Notes under the pieces: generated by a model | What the model saw: the letters and a program-made list of their open reading frames with translations, nothing else | Told to the model about the DNA's origin: nothing | Database searches by the model: none | Source of the DNA: Hungatella sp. UBA3048 | GTDB lineage: Bacteria; Bacillota; Clostridia; Lachnospirales; Lachnospiraceae | Reading direction: 5' to 3' | Length of the DNA: 37,622 nt | Assembly: GCA_002367105.1 (NCBI GenBank) | Contig: DFCS01000030.1 | Location: 4,993-42,614 of the forward strand | Shown: in pieces, positions 7,407 to 15,116 of the stretch | Position numbering within the stretch: position 1 is the stretch's first letter | Layout of the letters: each line of letters starts with the position of its first letter | Position numbers and translations under genes: made by a program

Positions 7407-8585
7407 ATGCAATATCAATCATTTTTAATAAAATATGCAGAAATCGGGGTTAAAGGAAAGAACCGTTATCTGTTCGAGGATGCCCTGGTAACTCAGATCC
7501 GCCACTCCTTAAAGAGGGTGGAAGGCGATTTTATAGTTTCCAAGGAATCAGGACGTATTTATGTAAATGCAGAGTCAGAATATGATTTTGATGAGGTCAT
7601 AGAAGCGTTTAAATGTATCTTCGGCATTGCTGCCATCTGCCCTATGGTTCAGGTGGAAGACAATGGATACGAGGATTTAAAGAAGCAGGTGCTGTCTTAT
7701 GTAGATGAATTCTACGAGGATAAGAATTTCACCTTTAAGGTCAATGCCCGCAGAGGAAACAAAAAATATCCGGTAAATTCTGAACAGATCAACCGGGATT
7801 TGGGAGAACTGGTTCTTAACGCGTTTCCCGAGACAAAGGTAGATGTCCATAAGCCGGATGTGATGCTTCATGTGGAAGTCCGCAATAAGATCAATATTTA
7901 CTCCCATGTCATTCCAGGCCCTGGCGGCATGCCGGTGGGAACCAATGGAAAAGCCATGCTTCTTTTATCCGGTGGTATCGACAGCCCGGTGGCAGGATAT
8001 ATGATCGCAAAGCGCGGGGTTAAGATCGATGCCGTTTACTTCCATGCTCCGCCATATACCAGTGAGCGAGCCAAACAGAAGGTAATCGATTTAGCAAAGC
8101 TGGTTTCTAAATATTCCGGGCCGATTCGCCTTCATATTGTGAATTTTACGGATATCCAGCTGTACATTTATGACAAATGCCCTCATGAGGAGCTTACCAT
8201 CATCATGAGACGTTATATGATGAAAATTGCAGAGAGCCTGGCAGAAGAGAGCGGAGCTATGGCACTCATAACTGGAGAGAGCATCGGACAGGTGGCTTCC
8301 CAGACCATGCAGTCTCTGGCTGCTACGGATGCAGCCGCTACTATGCCGGTATTCCGCCCTGTCATCGGCTTTGACAAGCAGGAAATTGTAGATGTATCGG
8401 AAAAGATTGGTACTTATGAGACTTCCGTGCTTCCCTTTGAGGACTGCTGTACCATTTTTGTGGCAAAGCATCCGGTGACAAAACCGAGTTTGAAGATGAT
8501 CGAACGGTCAGAGGAAAAATTAGAGGAAAAGATCGGCGAACTGGTTGAAACGGCCATAAGCACGGTGGAAAAGGTTTGGTGTTAA
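7407..8585 (+). CDS. thiI: tRNA 4-thiouridine synthase ThiI
   Basis: ThiI adenylates and thiolates U8 of tRNA; in some bacteria it also supplies sulfur for thiamine. The 392-residue protein has the N-terminal ferredoxin-like and THUMP region (to about residue 165), followed by the PP-loop ATPase with SGGIDSP at about 188-194 and LITGESIGQVASQT. It stops after the synthase domain, so the C-terminal rhodanese domain of the enterobacterial enzyme is absent. This short form is usual in Firmicutes and relies on a partner cysteine desulfurase, which is the gene just upstream. The ribosome site GAGGAAAGGA belongs to the leader hairpin element. Confidence 0.96.
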   Translation: MQYQSFLIKYAEIGVKGKNRYLFEDALVTQIRHSLKRVEGDFIVSKESGRIYVNAESEYDFDEVIEAFKCIFGIAAICPMVQVEDNGYEDLKKQVLSYVDEFYEDKNFTFKVNARRGNKKYPVNSEQINRDLGELVLNAFPETKVDVHKPDVMLHVEVRNKINIYSHVIPGPGGMPVGTNGKAMLLLSGGIDSPVAGYMIAKRGVKIDAVYFHAPPYTSERAKQKVIDLAKLVSKYSGPIRLHIVNFTDIQLYIYDKCPHEELTIIMRRYMMKIAESLAEESGAMALITGESIGQVASQTMQSLAATDAAATMPVFRPVIGFDKQEIVDVSEKIGTYETSVLPFEDCCTIFVAKHPVTKPSLKMIERSEEKLEEKIGELVETAISTVEKVWC

Positions 8586-8595
8586 AAAAATAAAA

Positions 8596-8633
8596 TCGGG
8601 GTCCGGCTCCTTTTGGAAAAGGCCGGGCCCCGA
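8596..8633. terminator. Bidirectional terminator between thiI and the HPr-like gene
   Basis: TCGGGG (8596-8601) pairs with CCCCGA (8628-8633). CCGG pairs with CCGG and CCTTTT with AAAAGG inside, giving a long G/C-rich stem. The A-rich flank (8584-8595) becomes a T tract on the - strand, so it is a good terminator for the - strand gene at 8685-8918 and could also stop thiI transcripts. Confidence 0.75.
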
Positions 8634-8647
8634 AAGACATGAAAGAA

Positions 8648-8675
8648 GTTCGATTTACCTGACGGTTAATCGAAC
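8648..8675. repeat. GTTCG hairpin element, copy 2
   Basis: GTTCGATT (8648-8655) pairs with AATCGAAC (8668-8675), with an inner CC/GG pair around TGAC. Its reverse complement contains GGTAAATCGAA, which matches copy 1 before dnaJ. On the + strand it is followed by TTCTTAATCTA, as copy 1 is. It lies between a terminator and the stop codon of the - strand gene. Confidence 0.5.
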
Positions 8676-8684
8676 AGCTGATTC

Positions 8685-8918
8685 TTAATCTACAATGTAT
8701 GGAGATAACACGTTTAAGATTTCATCAGCATTATTTTCAGAGTGGATATTTAAATCAATGGGTTTGGAAAGATCCAGGCTGAAAATGCCCATAATAGATT
8801 TAGCATCAATTACGTATCTGCCGGAAACAAGATCAAAATCAGTATCAAACTTTGTTAAATCATTTACAAAAGATTTTACTTTATCGATGGAATTTAAAGA
8901 TATACGAACTGTTTTCAT
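8685..8918 (-). CDS. HPr-like small protein lacking the active-site histidine
   Basis: This 77-residue protein resembles the phosphocarrier HPr of the sugar phosphotransferase system. The second half, GRYVIDAKSIMGIFSLDLSKPIDL, matches the HPr region around the regulatory serine (KSIMG, here near S41). The first half, MKTVRISLNSIDKVKSFVND, has no histidine where HPr carries its phosphorylated His15, so it cannot be a normal phosphocarrier. It has an excellent ribosome site (AAGGAGG) and a candidate promoter. It may be a regulatory or structural relative of HPr/Crh. Crh also lacks the histidine but is a CcpA co-regulator, and I cannot say whether this one is. Confidence 0.75.
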   Translation of the reverse strand: MKTVRISLNSIDKVKSFVNDLTKFDTDFDLVSGRYVIDAKSIMGIFSLDLSKPIDLNIHSENNADEILNVLSPYIVD

Positions 8919-8990
8919 GTGAAAAACCTCCTTGAGTGAGCTCTTTTATTTAATGAGGGACCGCCCGGGAAACGACCCTTAATCACTTCA

Positions 8991-9019
8991 ATACTACTGA
9001 TATATTGTACAAAAGTCAA
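8991..9019 (-). promoter_or_regulatory. Candidate promoter for the HPr-like gene
   Basis: On the - strand, TTGACT (9014-9019 on +) and TAGTAT (8991-8996) are 17 nt apart. The resulting leader of about 70 nt contains a short GGG...CCC inverted repeat. The site overlaps the upstream region of mtaB on the other strand. Confidence 0.45.
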
Positions 9020-9078
9020 TGGTAATTTTACATGAAAATACTGAAAATAAAGGGATTATTTAGATAGGAGAAAACAAG

Positions 9079-10440
9079 ATGAAAAAGGCAGCCCTGCATA
9101 ATCTAGGATGCAAGGTTAATTCCTATGAAACAGAAGCCATGCAGCAGCTTCTTGAAAACGCCGGATATGAAATCGTTCCTTTTGCGGAAGGAGCAGATGT
9201 TTATATCATTAATACATGCTCCGTAACGAATATCGCGGACCGTAAATCCAGGCAGATGCTCCACAGGGCGAAGAAGATGAATCCGGAGGCAGTGGTCGTG
9301 GCAGCCGGATGCTACGTCCAGGCAGCGGGAGAAGAGCTTAAAAAGGATGAAGCGGTGGATTTAGTCGTTGGCAATAATAAAAAGACCGAGCTGGTTTCCA
9401 TTCTGGAAGATTACTTTGCCCAAAGGAAGAGGCCGGAAGAAGACATAACCTTCAGTCAGACCGCTGCGCCCGATGAAACGGTGGAAACGGTTATTGATAT
9501 CAATGACACTATGGAGTACGAGAATCTGTCCATTGATAAGATCTCAGACCATACCAGAGCTTTTATTAAGGTACAGGATGGCTGCAACCAGTTTTGCAGC
9601 TACTGTATCATACCATATACCAGAGGACGGGTGAGAAGCCGGAAGCCTGATGAGGTGGTGGAAGAGGTAAAGCGTCTGACAACTTCCGGTTATCAGGAGA
9701 TCGTACTAACAGGAATTCACTTAAGCTCTTATGGAAAGGATTTTCCTGAGGAAGAACGGCTTACTCTTTTGGATCTGATTAAAAGCATTCACGGAGTGGA
9801 AGGCTTAAAGAGGATCCGTCTTGGTTCCTTAGAGCCCAGGATCGTGACGGAAGAATTTGCGTCAGAGCTTGCAGGACTTCATAAAATATGCCCTCATTTC
9901 CACTTATCCCTGCAAAGCGGATGCGATAATACCTTAAAGAGGATGAACCGCCATTACTCCACTGAGGACTATTTAAACCGCTGTCAGATTTTGAGGAAGG
10001 CATTTAAAAACCCTGCCATTACCACAGACGTAATCGTAGGATTCCCGGGAGAAAGCTCCGAGGACTTCCAGATGACAAAAGATTATTTGAAAAATGTTCA
10101 GTTCTATGAGATGCATGTTTTTAAATATTCCAAAAGAAACGGCACCAGGGCGGCAGGGATGCCGGACCAGATCCCGGAATCCATAAAGGCGGAGCGCAGC
10201 AATGATCTCCTTAGCCTGGAGAAGGATATGTCCTTAGAGTACCGGAAGTCATGGCTAGGATCCAGGGTCGAGGTGCTTATGGAAGAGGAATACTGGTGGA
10301 ATGACGTTCATTACATGATCGGCCACACCAGAGAATATGTGAAGGCTGCAGTACCCTTTGAAGAAGGCTTAAAGGGCGTGGTGATAGAGGGAACTCTGAT
10401 GGAAATGATGAATGATGAGGTGGCATTTTTTAAGTATTGA
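9079..10440 (+). CDS. mtaB: tRNA t6A37 methylthiotransferase MtaB
   Basis: MtaB is a radical SAM enzyme that converts t6A37 to ms2t6A37 in tRNAs reading ANN codons. The 453 residues show the three-domain layout. The N-terminal methylthiotransferase domain has its three cluster cysteines (C11 in LGCKVNSYE, C47 in NTCSVTN, C78 in AGCYVQ). The radical SAM motif CNQFCSYC follows at C169, C173 and C176, and a C-terminal TRAM-like part ends the protein. The LGCKVNSYET start and the short CNQFCSYCIIPYTRGR version favour MtaB over MiaB. AGGAG precedes the ATG. Confidence 0.93.
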   Translation: MKKAALHNLGCKVNSYETEAMQQLLENAGYEIVPFAEGADVYIINTCSVTNIADRKSRQMLHRAKKMNPEAVVVAAGCYVQAAGEELKKDEAVDLVVGNNKKTELVSILEDYFAQRKRPEEDITFSQTAAPDETVETVIDINDTMEYENLSIDKISDHTRAFIKVQDGCNQFCSYCIIPYTRGRVRSRKPDEVVEEVKRLTTSGYQEIVLTGIHLSSYGKDFPEEERLTLLDLIKSIHGVEGLKRIRLGSLEPRIVTEEFASELAGLHKICPHFHLSLQSGCDNTLKRMNRHYSTEDYLNRCQILRKAFKNPAITTDVIVGFPGESSEDFQMTKDYLKNVQFYEMHVFKYSKRNGTRAAGMPDQIPESIKAERSNDLLSLEKDMSLEYRKSWLGSRVEVLMEEEYWWNDVHYMIGHTREYVKAAVPFEEGLKGVVIEGTLMEMMNDEVAFFKY

Positions 10441-10461
10441 GAGACAAAATTTATTTTTGGC

Positions 10462-10490
10462 TTGCCGAATCCAAACTTTTGGTTTAGAAT
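10462..10490 (+). promoter_or_regulatory. Candidate promoter for ireB
   Basis: TTGCCG (10462-10467) and TAGAAT (10485-10490) are 17 nt apart in the 80-nt gap between mtaB and ireB, about 30 nt before the chosen start. Confidence 0.5.
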
Positions 10491-10520
10491 ATAGTAGAAC
10501 AGTTAAAGGACGTGAGAAAC

Positions 10521-10781
10521 ATGGGCGATATTCATAATACGCAATTTTTCAAGGCAGTGCAGGAGAATAAACTGAATGTAAGCCAGGTGCTGGAACAGGT
10601 TTATATTGCCCTTAATGAGAAGGGCTATAATCCTATTAACCAGATCGTGGGCTATATTATGTCAGGAGATCCTACTTATATTACCAGCCATAAGAATGCC
10701 AGAAGTCTTATCATGAAAGTTGAGCGGGATGAGATTCTGGAAGAACTTATGGGAGTATATATTGATACGAAGTTGAAATAA
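10521..10781 (+). CDS. ireB: IreB family regulatory phosphoprotein (UPF0297)
   Basis: IreB homologues are small cytoplasmic proteins phosphorylated by the PASTA kinase IreK/PrkC and, in Enterococcus, affect cephalosporin resistance. This 86-residue protein has the family core FKAVQENKLNVSQVLEQVYIALNEKGYNP (quoted region about residues 10-38) and QIVGYIMSGDPTYITSHKNAR. A threonine-containing N-terminus, the usual phosphorylation region, is only partly present (DIHNT). I choose the ATG at 10521 because AAAGGA lies about 11 nt before it; a GTG at 10512 is an alternative. The order ireB, ruvX, DUF1292 is the standard Firmicute arrangement. Confidence 0.93.
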   Translation: MGDIHNTQFFKAVQENKLNVSQVLEQVYIALNEKGYNPINQIVGYIMSGDPTYITSHKNARSLIMKVERDEILEELMGVYIDTKLK

Positions 10782-10805
10782 GGCTGTGGATAATCATAAG
10801 TCTAG

Positions 10806-10850
10806 CTGTCAGATGAAGTGGAAGTAGGCGGATTCTGACAGTTTGTTTTT
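10806..10850 (+). terminator. Intrinsic terminator between ireB and ruvX
   Basis: CTGTCAGA (10806-10813) pairs perfectly with TCTGACAG (10834-10841), followed by TTTGTTTTT. The 20-nt loop is purine-rich. It would end many ireB transcripts before ruvX, so the downstream genes probably depend on read-through or another promoter. Confidence 0.8.
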
Positions 10851-10921
10851 ATACGGTTGGCTTTGGACCAGCTTTCTTTTGCTGCATAAAGATTGGAAAA
10901 AGAGCAACCTTGGAGGAAAAT

Positions 10922-11362
10922 ATGAGGATTATGGGGCTTGATTACGGTTCTAAAACTGTAGGAGTTGCAGTTTCTGACTTACTTGGTATAACCGCCCAGG
11001 GAGTGGAGACAATTACGAGAGAAGACGAGAATAAACTGAGAAAGACCTGTGCCCGGATTGAGGAACTGATTCGGGAATATGAGATTGAAGCCATTGTCCT
11101 CGGCTATCCGAAAAAAATGAATAATACGGCCGGTGACCGGGCCGGGAAAACGGAACAGTTTAAAGAGATGCTCGTTAGGCGGACTGGACTTACCGTCATT
11201 CTATGGGATGAACGGCTTACGACCGTTGCATCGGAGAGAATATTACAGGAAAGCGGTGTAAGACGAGAACACCGCAAGGCAGTCATTGATAAGGTGGCGG
11301 CAGGGCTGATCCTGCAGGGCTATCTGGACAGCTTAAAGCAGGAGACAGGAAATGAACAGTGA
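10922..11362 (+). CDS. ruvX: Pre-16S rRNA nuclease / RuvX (YqgF) family
   Basis: YqgF/RuvX is an RNase H-fold nuclease, first described as a putative Holliday junction resolvase and later tied to 16S rRNA 5'-end maturation. The 146-residue protein begins MRIMGLDYGSKTVGVAVSD, with the first catalytic Asp at D7, and carries ILWDERLTT and a C-terminal DKVAAGLILQGYLD segment with the last acidic residue. The ATG at 10922 is preceded by GGAGGAAA; a TTG at 10910 would place the ribosome site inside the gene. It overlaps the next gene by 11 nt. Confidence 0.94.
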   Translation: MRIMGLDYGSKTVGVAVSDLLGITAQGVETITREDENKLRKTCARIEELIREYEIEAIVLGYPKKMNNTAGDRAGKTEQFKEMLVRRTGLTVILWDERLTTVASERILQESGVRREHRKAVIDKVAAGLILQGYLDSLKQETGNEQ

Positions 11363-11633
11363 TGAGAAGAAGATAACCCTGACAACGGATTCAGGGGAAA
11401 ACGTGGAGTTTTACGTTCTGGAGGAAACCAGAATTAATGGGATGAATTATCTGCTGGTAACTGATGCGGCAGATGACGATGACGAAGGGGAATGTTACAT
11501 CTTAAAAGATTTGTCAAAGCAGGAAGACAGCCAGGCTTTGTATGAGTTTGTAGAGGATGATAACGAGATAGATTATTTATTTAAGATATTTTCCGAACTG
11601 CTTGACGGAGCAGATGTGGATATTCAAATTTGA
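11352..11633 (+). CDS. DUF1292 domain protein (YrzB-like)
   Basis: This is a 93-residue acidic protein of unknown function, of the family that follows ruvX in most Firmicutes. It has the expected features: an N-terminal beta-rich part (ITLTTDSGENVEFYVLEETRINGMNYLLV over about residues 8-36), an acidic DDDDEGE stretch, YILKDL, and a C-terminal helix with DNEIDYLFKIFSELL. The start overlaps the ruvX stop, indicating translational coupling. No catalytic residues are evident. Confidence 0.88.
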   Translation: MNSDEKKITLTTDSGENVEFYVLEETRINGMNYLLVTDAADDDDEGECYILKDLSKQEDSQALYEFVEDDNEIDYLFKIFSELLDGADVDIQI

Positions 11634-11685
11634 AAGAAAAGCATCTTTCACACAAAAATGATGGTGAGTAATTGAGGGACTGTTA

Positions 11686-12153
11686 ATGAAACAGGATATA
11701 TTTAAAAATATGCTTCGAGAGAAAGGACTCAAGGTGACCAACCAGCGCATGCTGGTACTGGAACTCATGGCAGAGCGCCCCGGGCAGCATCTGACTGCGG
11801 AAGAGATCTATGATCTGGCCAGGCAGGAGTGCCCGGAGATTGGGCTTGCCACGATTTACAGGACCGTGCAGGTACTTGTGGATCTATCTGTGATTGACAA
11901 GGTCAGTTTTGATGATGGATTCGCCCGCTATGAATTAGGGGGCTTGGATCGTGAGTCCAGACACCACCACCACCACGCGATTTGCAACCGATGCGGAAAC
12001 GTATTTTCCTTCCAAGGCGATTTACTGGATACGCTGGAGCAGGCCCTTCTTGACAGGACAGGTTTTCTTGTAACCGATCATGAAGTGAAGCTGCACGGGT
12101 ATTGCAGGGAATGCCGGGAAGCAATGGAAGAAGAACAGGACGGAAAATCATAA
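11686..12153 (+). CDS. Fur family metal- or peroxide-responsive repressor
   Basis: This DNA-binding regulator has 155 residues and the normal Fur/PerR/Zur layout. An N-terminal winged helix (GLKVTNQRMLVLELM through ECPEIGLATIYRTVQVLVDLSVI) is followed by a dimerisation and metal domain. Metal ligands are visible as a five-His run before CNRCG and a second pair in HGYCRECR; the two CxxC motifs form the structural zinc site. Sequence alone does not tell Fur from PerR or Zur. It sits 15 nt before the RNase J gene in what looks like one operon. Confidence 0.9.
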   Translation: MKQDIFKNMLREKGLKVTNQRMLVLELMAERPGQHLTAEEIYDLARQECPEIGLATIYRTVQVLVDLSVIDKVSFDDGFARYELGGLDRESRHHHHHAICNRCGNVFSFQGDLLDTLEQALLDRTGFLVTDHEVKLHGYCRECREAMEEEQDGKS

Positions 12154-12168
12154 GATGGAGGTAAAATA

Positions 12169-13836
12169 TTGAAAAAACAAGACAGCAACGCGAAAGTTAA
12201 AATCATTCCTTTAGGCGGAATGGAGCAGATCGGTATGAATATCACTGCTTTTGAATGTGAAGACAGCATCATCATTGTGGACTGCGGACTGGCATTCCCA
12301 ACCGATGATATGTTAGGAATTGATCTGGTGATACCGGATGTCTCTTATCTGAAACAGAACATTGATAAGGTAAAGGGATTTGTTATCACTCATGGCCATG
12401 AGGACCATATCGGCGCTCTTCCTTACATTTTAAGGGATATCAATGTGCCGGTATACGGAACAAAGCTTACCATTGCCCTGATCGAGAACAAGCTGAAGGA
12501 ACATAATTTATTAAAAAACACTAAGAGAAAGGTGATCAAGCACGGGCAGTCCGTTAATTTAGGCTGTTTCCGTATTGAATTTATTAAAACAAACCACAGC
12601 ATCGCCGATGCCTCCGCCCTTGCCATTTTTTCTCCGGCCGGCGTGATTCTGCATACAGGCGATTTTAAGATTGACTATACTCCAGTATTCGGGGAACCGG
12701 CTGATTTAGAGCGTTTTGCCGAGCTGGGCAAAAAGGGCGTTCTGGCCCTGATGTGTGACAGCACCAATGCCATCAGGCCGGGATTTACTCCTTCGGAAAA
12801 GACCGTGGGAAAGACCTTTGACAACATTTTTGCAGACCATAAGAACAACCGCATCCTTGTAGCCACCTTTGCTTCAAACGTGGACCGGGTGCAGCAGGTC
12901 ATCAATTCCGCAGCCAAGTATGGCCGCAAGGTAGTGGTAGAGGGCCGCAGCATGGTCAATGTGATCGGCACGGCCAGTGAGCTTGGCTACATCAATATTC
13001 CGGATGGAACCCTCATTGAAATAGACCAGTTAAAAAATTATCCCGATGAGCAGACGGTGCTTATTACCACCGGTAGCCAGGGAGAATCCATGGCAGCACT
13101 TTCCCGAATGGCAAGCAGCACCCATAAAAAGATTTCCATTAAGCCAACCGATGTAATAATTTTAAGTTCCCATCCGATCCCCGGCAATGAAAAGGCTGTT
13201 TCCAAGGTCATTAACGAGCTTTCCATGAAGGGAGCAGAGGTCATCAGCGATGACACTCATGTATCGGGACATGCATGCCAGGAGGAAATTAAGCTGATGT
13301 ATGCCCTGGTCCGTCCCAAATACGCCATCCCGGTTCACGGGGAATACCGTCATATCATGGCTCAGAAGAATCTGGTCCAGGCCATGGGAACCCCTAAGGA
13401 GAATGTGATTGTCATGTCCTCCGGCGATGTGGTGGAGCTGGGACAGGAATCCTGGAAGATCGTAGACCATGTTCAGGCAGGAGGAATCCTGGTAGATGGT
13501 CTTGGCGTCGGAGATGTAGGAAATATCGTTTTAAGAGACAGACAGAACCTGGCCCAGAACGGAATTATCGTGGTGGTTCTGACCCTGGAGAAATACTCCA
13601 ATCAGCTTTTGGCAGGCCCGGATATTGTATCCAGAGGATTTGTTTATGTGCGTGAGTCTGAGGACTTAATGGAGGAGGCAAGGAACATTGTCAATGACGC
13701 TGTTGCTGACTGCCTGGACCGCCATGTTAATGACTGGGGTAAGATTAAGAATGTGATACGGGATAGCTTAAGCGACTTTTTATGGAAGCGGATGAAACGG
13801 AATCCTATGATTCTGCCCATCATTATGGAAGTATAG
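12169..13836 (+). CDS. rnj: Ribonuclease J
   Basis: RNase J is a metallo-beta-lactamase/beta-CASP nuclease with 5' exonuclease and endonuclease activity, central to mRNA decay and rRNA maturation in Firmicutes. The 555-residue protein starts at a TTG at 12169 with the near-perfect ribosome site GGAGGTAA (12157-12164). Motifs are ITHGHEDH at residues 73-80 (two-metal site), LHTGDFKID, MCDSTNA, and the beta-CASP parts TTGSQGE, SSHPIPGNE and PVHGEYRH. The C-terminal domain follows. Only one rnj is in view, so J1 versus J2 cannot be assigned. Confidence 0.96.
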   Translation: MKKQDSNAKVKIIPLGGMEQIGMNITAFECEDSIIIVDCGLAFPTDDMLGIDLVIPDVSYLKQNIDKVKGFVITHGHEDHIGALPYILRDINVPVYGTKLTIALIENKLKEHNLLKNTKRKVIKHGQSVNLGCFRIEFIKTNHSIADASALAIFSPAGVILHTGDFKIDYTPVFGEPADLERFAELGKKGVLALMCDSTNAIRPGFTPSEKTVGKTFDNIFADHKNNRILVATFASNVDRVQQVINSAAKYGRKVVVEGRSMVNVIGTASELGYINIPDGTLIEIDQLKNYPDEQTVLITTGSQGESMAALSRMASSTHKKISIKPTDVIILSSHPIPGNEKAVSKVINELSMKGAEVISDDTHVSGHACQEEIKLMYALVRPKYAIPVHGEYRHIMAQKNLVQAMGTPKENVIVMSSGDVVELGQESWKIVDHVQAGGILVDGLGVGDVGNIVLRDRQNLAQNGIIVVVLTLEKYSNQLLAGPDIVSRGFVYVRESEDLMEEARNIVNDAVADCLDRHVNDWGKIKNVIRDSLSDFLWKRMKRNPMILPIIMEV

Positions 13837-13839
13837 AAC

Positions 13840-13936
13840 AGGGTATACCTTTATGCCCTGTAATGCGGGCGAAAGCAATGAAACACCCTGAGGGTATACC
13901 TATTGCCCTGTAAAGCGGGCAATAAGATGAAAGGAA
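13840..13936 (+). repeat. Leader hairpin element, two tandem copies before the MltG-like gene
   Basis: Two copies lie head to tail. Copy A has GGGTATACCTTTA, then GCCC (13855-13858) pairing with GGGC (13867-13870). Copy B has GGGTATACCTA, then TTGCCC (13903-13908) pairing with GGGCAA (13917-13922) over a TGTAAAGC loop, and leads into GATGAAAGGAAGCAGGA before the start codon. Confidence 0.75.
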
Positions 13937-13943
13937 GCAGGAT

Positions 13944-14339
13944 ATGAGCCGTGCGACGAAAGAGATTAATAAAATAACCGGAGCAGTCATTGCGATTTCA
14001 AGCAGGCTTATTATCCTTGCCCTGGTGATCCTTCTCCTTTATGAGGGAGTTACAAGAGGATATGAGTTTGGTCATGAGATATTCTATGCCTCTTCAATGG
14101 AAGCAGACCCGGGACGGGACAAGGAGATAACCATTAACAAAGGAACTTCTGTGTCCCAGGCGGCAAAGCTTCTAAAGGACAATGGTCTGATATCCAATGA
14201 ATATTCCTTTATCATACAGGCGGAGTTTTTTGCTTATAAGGTAAAACCGGGAGACTATACCTTAAACACTTCCATGACCTCCAAGGAAATCCTTCAGATG
14301 ATGAATGAGAATACAGAGGAAAAGGAAGTAAAAAAATGA
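13944..14339 (+). CDS. Short MltG-like membrane protein without catalytic domain
   Basis: This 131-residue protein looks like the N-terminal part of MltG (YceG), the endolytic transglycosylase that cuts nascent glycan strands. It has a cytoplasmic start, one transmembrane helix (ISSRLIILALVILLLYEGV) and then the LysM-like subdomain (ITINKGTSVSQAAKLLKDNGLISNEYSFIIQAEF; KVKPGDYTLNTSMTSKEILQMM). The roughly 200-residue catalytic domain with its glutamate is missing, and the following DNA encodes trmR instead. Because it overlaps trmR by 4 nt (ATGA) and has a good start, it appears to be an intact short gene. The position matches Bacillus yrrL, next to yrrM. Confidence 0.75.
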   Translation: MSRATKEINKITGAVIAISSRLIILALVILLLYEGVTRGYEFGHEIFYASSMEADPGRDKEITINKGTSVSQAAKLLKDNGLISNEYSFIIQAEFFAYKVKPGDYTLNTSMTSKEILQMMNENTEEKEVKK

Positions 14340-14977
14340 TTGTAAATGACAGGATAACGGATTATATAAAGTCTCTGGAAGAAGACAGAAGCCCGCTCCT
14401 TTCAAAGATCGGAAAAAAGGCGAGGCAGGAAAGCGTCCCGATCATCAGGGAAGAGACTGCCGCTTTTCTTCAGACAATGACTGCCGCCATGAGGCCAAAG
14501 GCCATACTGGAGGTTGGTACGGCGGTGGGCTACTCCACTCTTTTAATGGCCGAGGCTATGCCGCCTGACTGCCATATCACCACCATAGAAAAATATGAAA
14601 AAAGAATACCAAAAGCCAAAGAAAATTTTATAGAGGCCGGAGAGACTGAGCGGATCACCTTGCTTGAGGGAGATGCGCAGGAGATATTAAAGGGGCTTTC
14701 CGGCCCCTTTGACCTTGTCTTCATGGATGCGGCCAAGGGGCAGTATCTTTTGTGGCTGCCAAGGATTTTAGAGCTTATGGCCCCAGGAGGGATGTTGATT
14801 TCCGATAATGTCCTTCAGGATGGGGATATCATAGAATCCCGCTATGCGGTAGAGCGCCGGAACCGGACCATTCACGGGCGGATGCGGGAATACTTATATG
14901 AGCTAAAGCATTCTGAACGGCTTACAACGACCATTGTACCAATTGGGGACGGGATTACCGTCAGCATTCTGATCTGA
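14336..14977 (+). CDS. trmR: tRNA 5-hydroxyuridine methyltransferase TrmR (O-methyltransferase)
   Basis: The protein of 213 residues is a class I O-methyltransferase of the catechol-methyltransferase-like family 3. It has the SAM-binding loop ILEVGTAVGYSTLLMA near residue 57, TIEKYEKR, FDLVFMDAAKGQYLLWL and LISDNVLQDG with metal-binding acids. TrmR (B. subtilis YrrM) methylates ho5U34 to mo5U34 in tRNA. The U32-family gene next door, of the type that makes ho5U, strongly favours that role over a small-molecule methyltransferase. The start codon overlaps the upstream stop codon. Confidence 0.85.
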   Translation: MIVNDRITDYIKSLEEDRSPLLSKIGKKARQESVPIIREETAAFLQTMTAAMRPKAILEVGTAVGYSTLLMAEAMPPDCHITTIEKYEKRIPKAKENFIEAGETERITLLEGDAQEILKGLSGPFDLVFMDAAKGQYLLWLPRILELMAPGGMLISDNVLQDGDIIESRYAVERRNRTIHGRMREYLYELKHSERLTTTIVPIGDGITVSILI

Positions 14978-15006
14978 TTTACTTAATGAAGGCAGCAAGC
15001 AGCGAA

Positions 15007-15084
15007 GCGGATTGCGAATATCTGCTTGACCCTATAAGACACTTACCAAATTAGACGTTCGATGAGCCGTAAGGGGAGTCGGAC
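15007..15084 (+). repeat. Structured leader with GTTCG hairpin, copy 3 (before the U32 gene)
   Basis: The 139-nt gap holds AAGCAG-type and GTTCG-type hairpins. A longer stem just to the left pairs CAAGCAG (about 14997-15003) with CTGCTTG (about 15022-15028). GTTCGA (15057-15062) pairs with TCGGAC (15079-15084), with one wobble and the same inner CC/GG pair seen in the copies at 1224 and 8648. TTAGAC precedes it, as TTAGCC precedes copy 1. Confidence 0.5.
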
Positions 15085-15116
15085 TTCTTTAAATATTGAC
15101 ATAAGAAAGGATTTTC

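Noticed and set aside
11962..11976. Run of CAC codons giving five histidines in the Fur-family gene, considered an engineered tag or error
   Set aside because: His-rich stretches before CxxC are natural in Fur-family proteins and the frame is intact on both sides.
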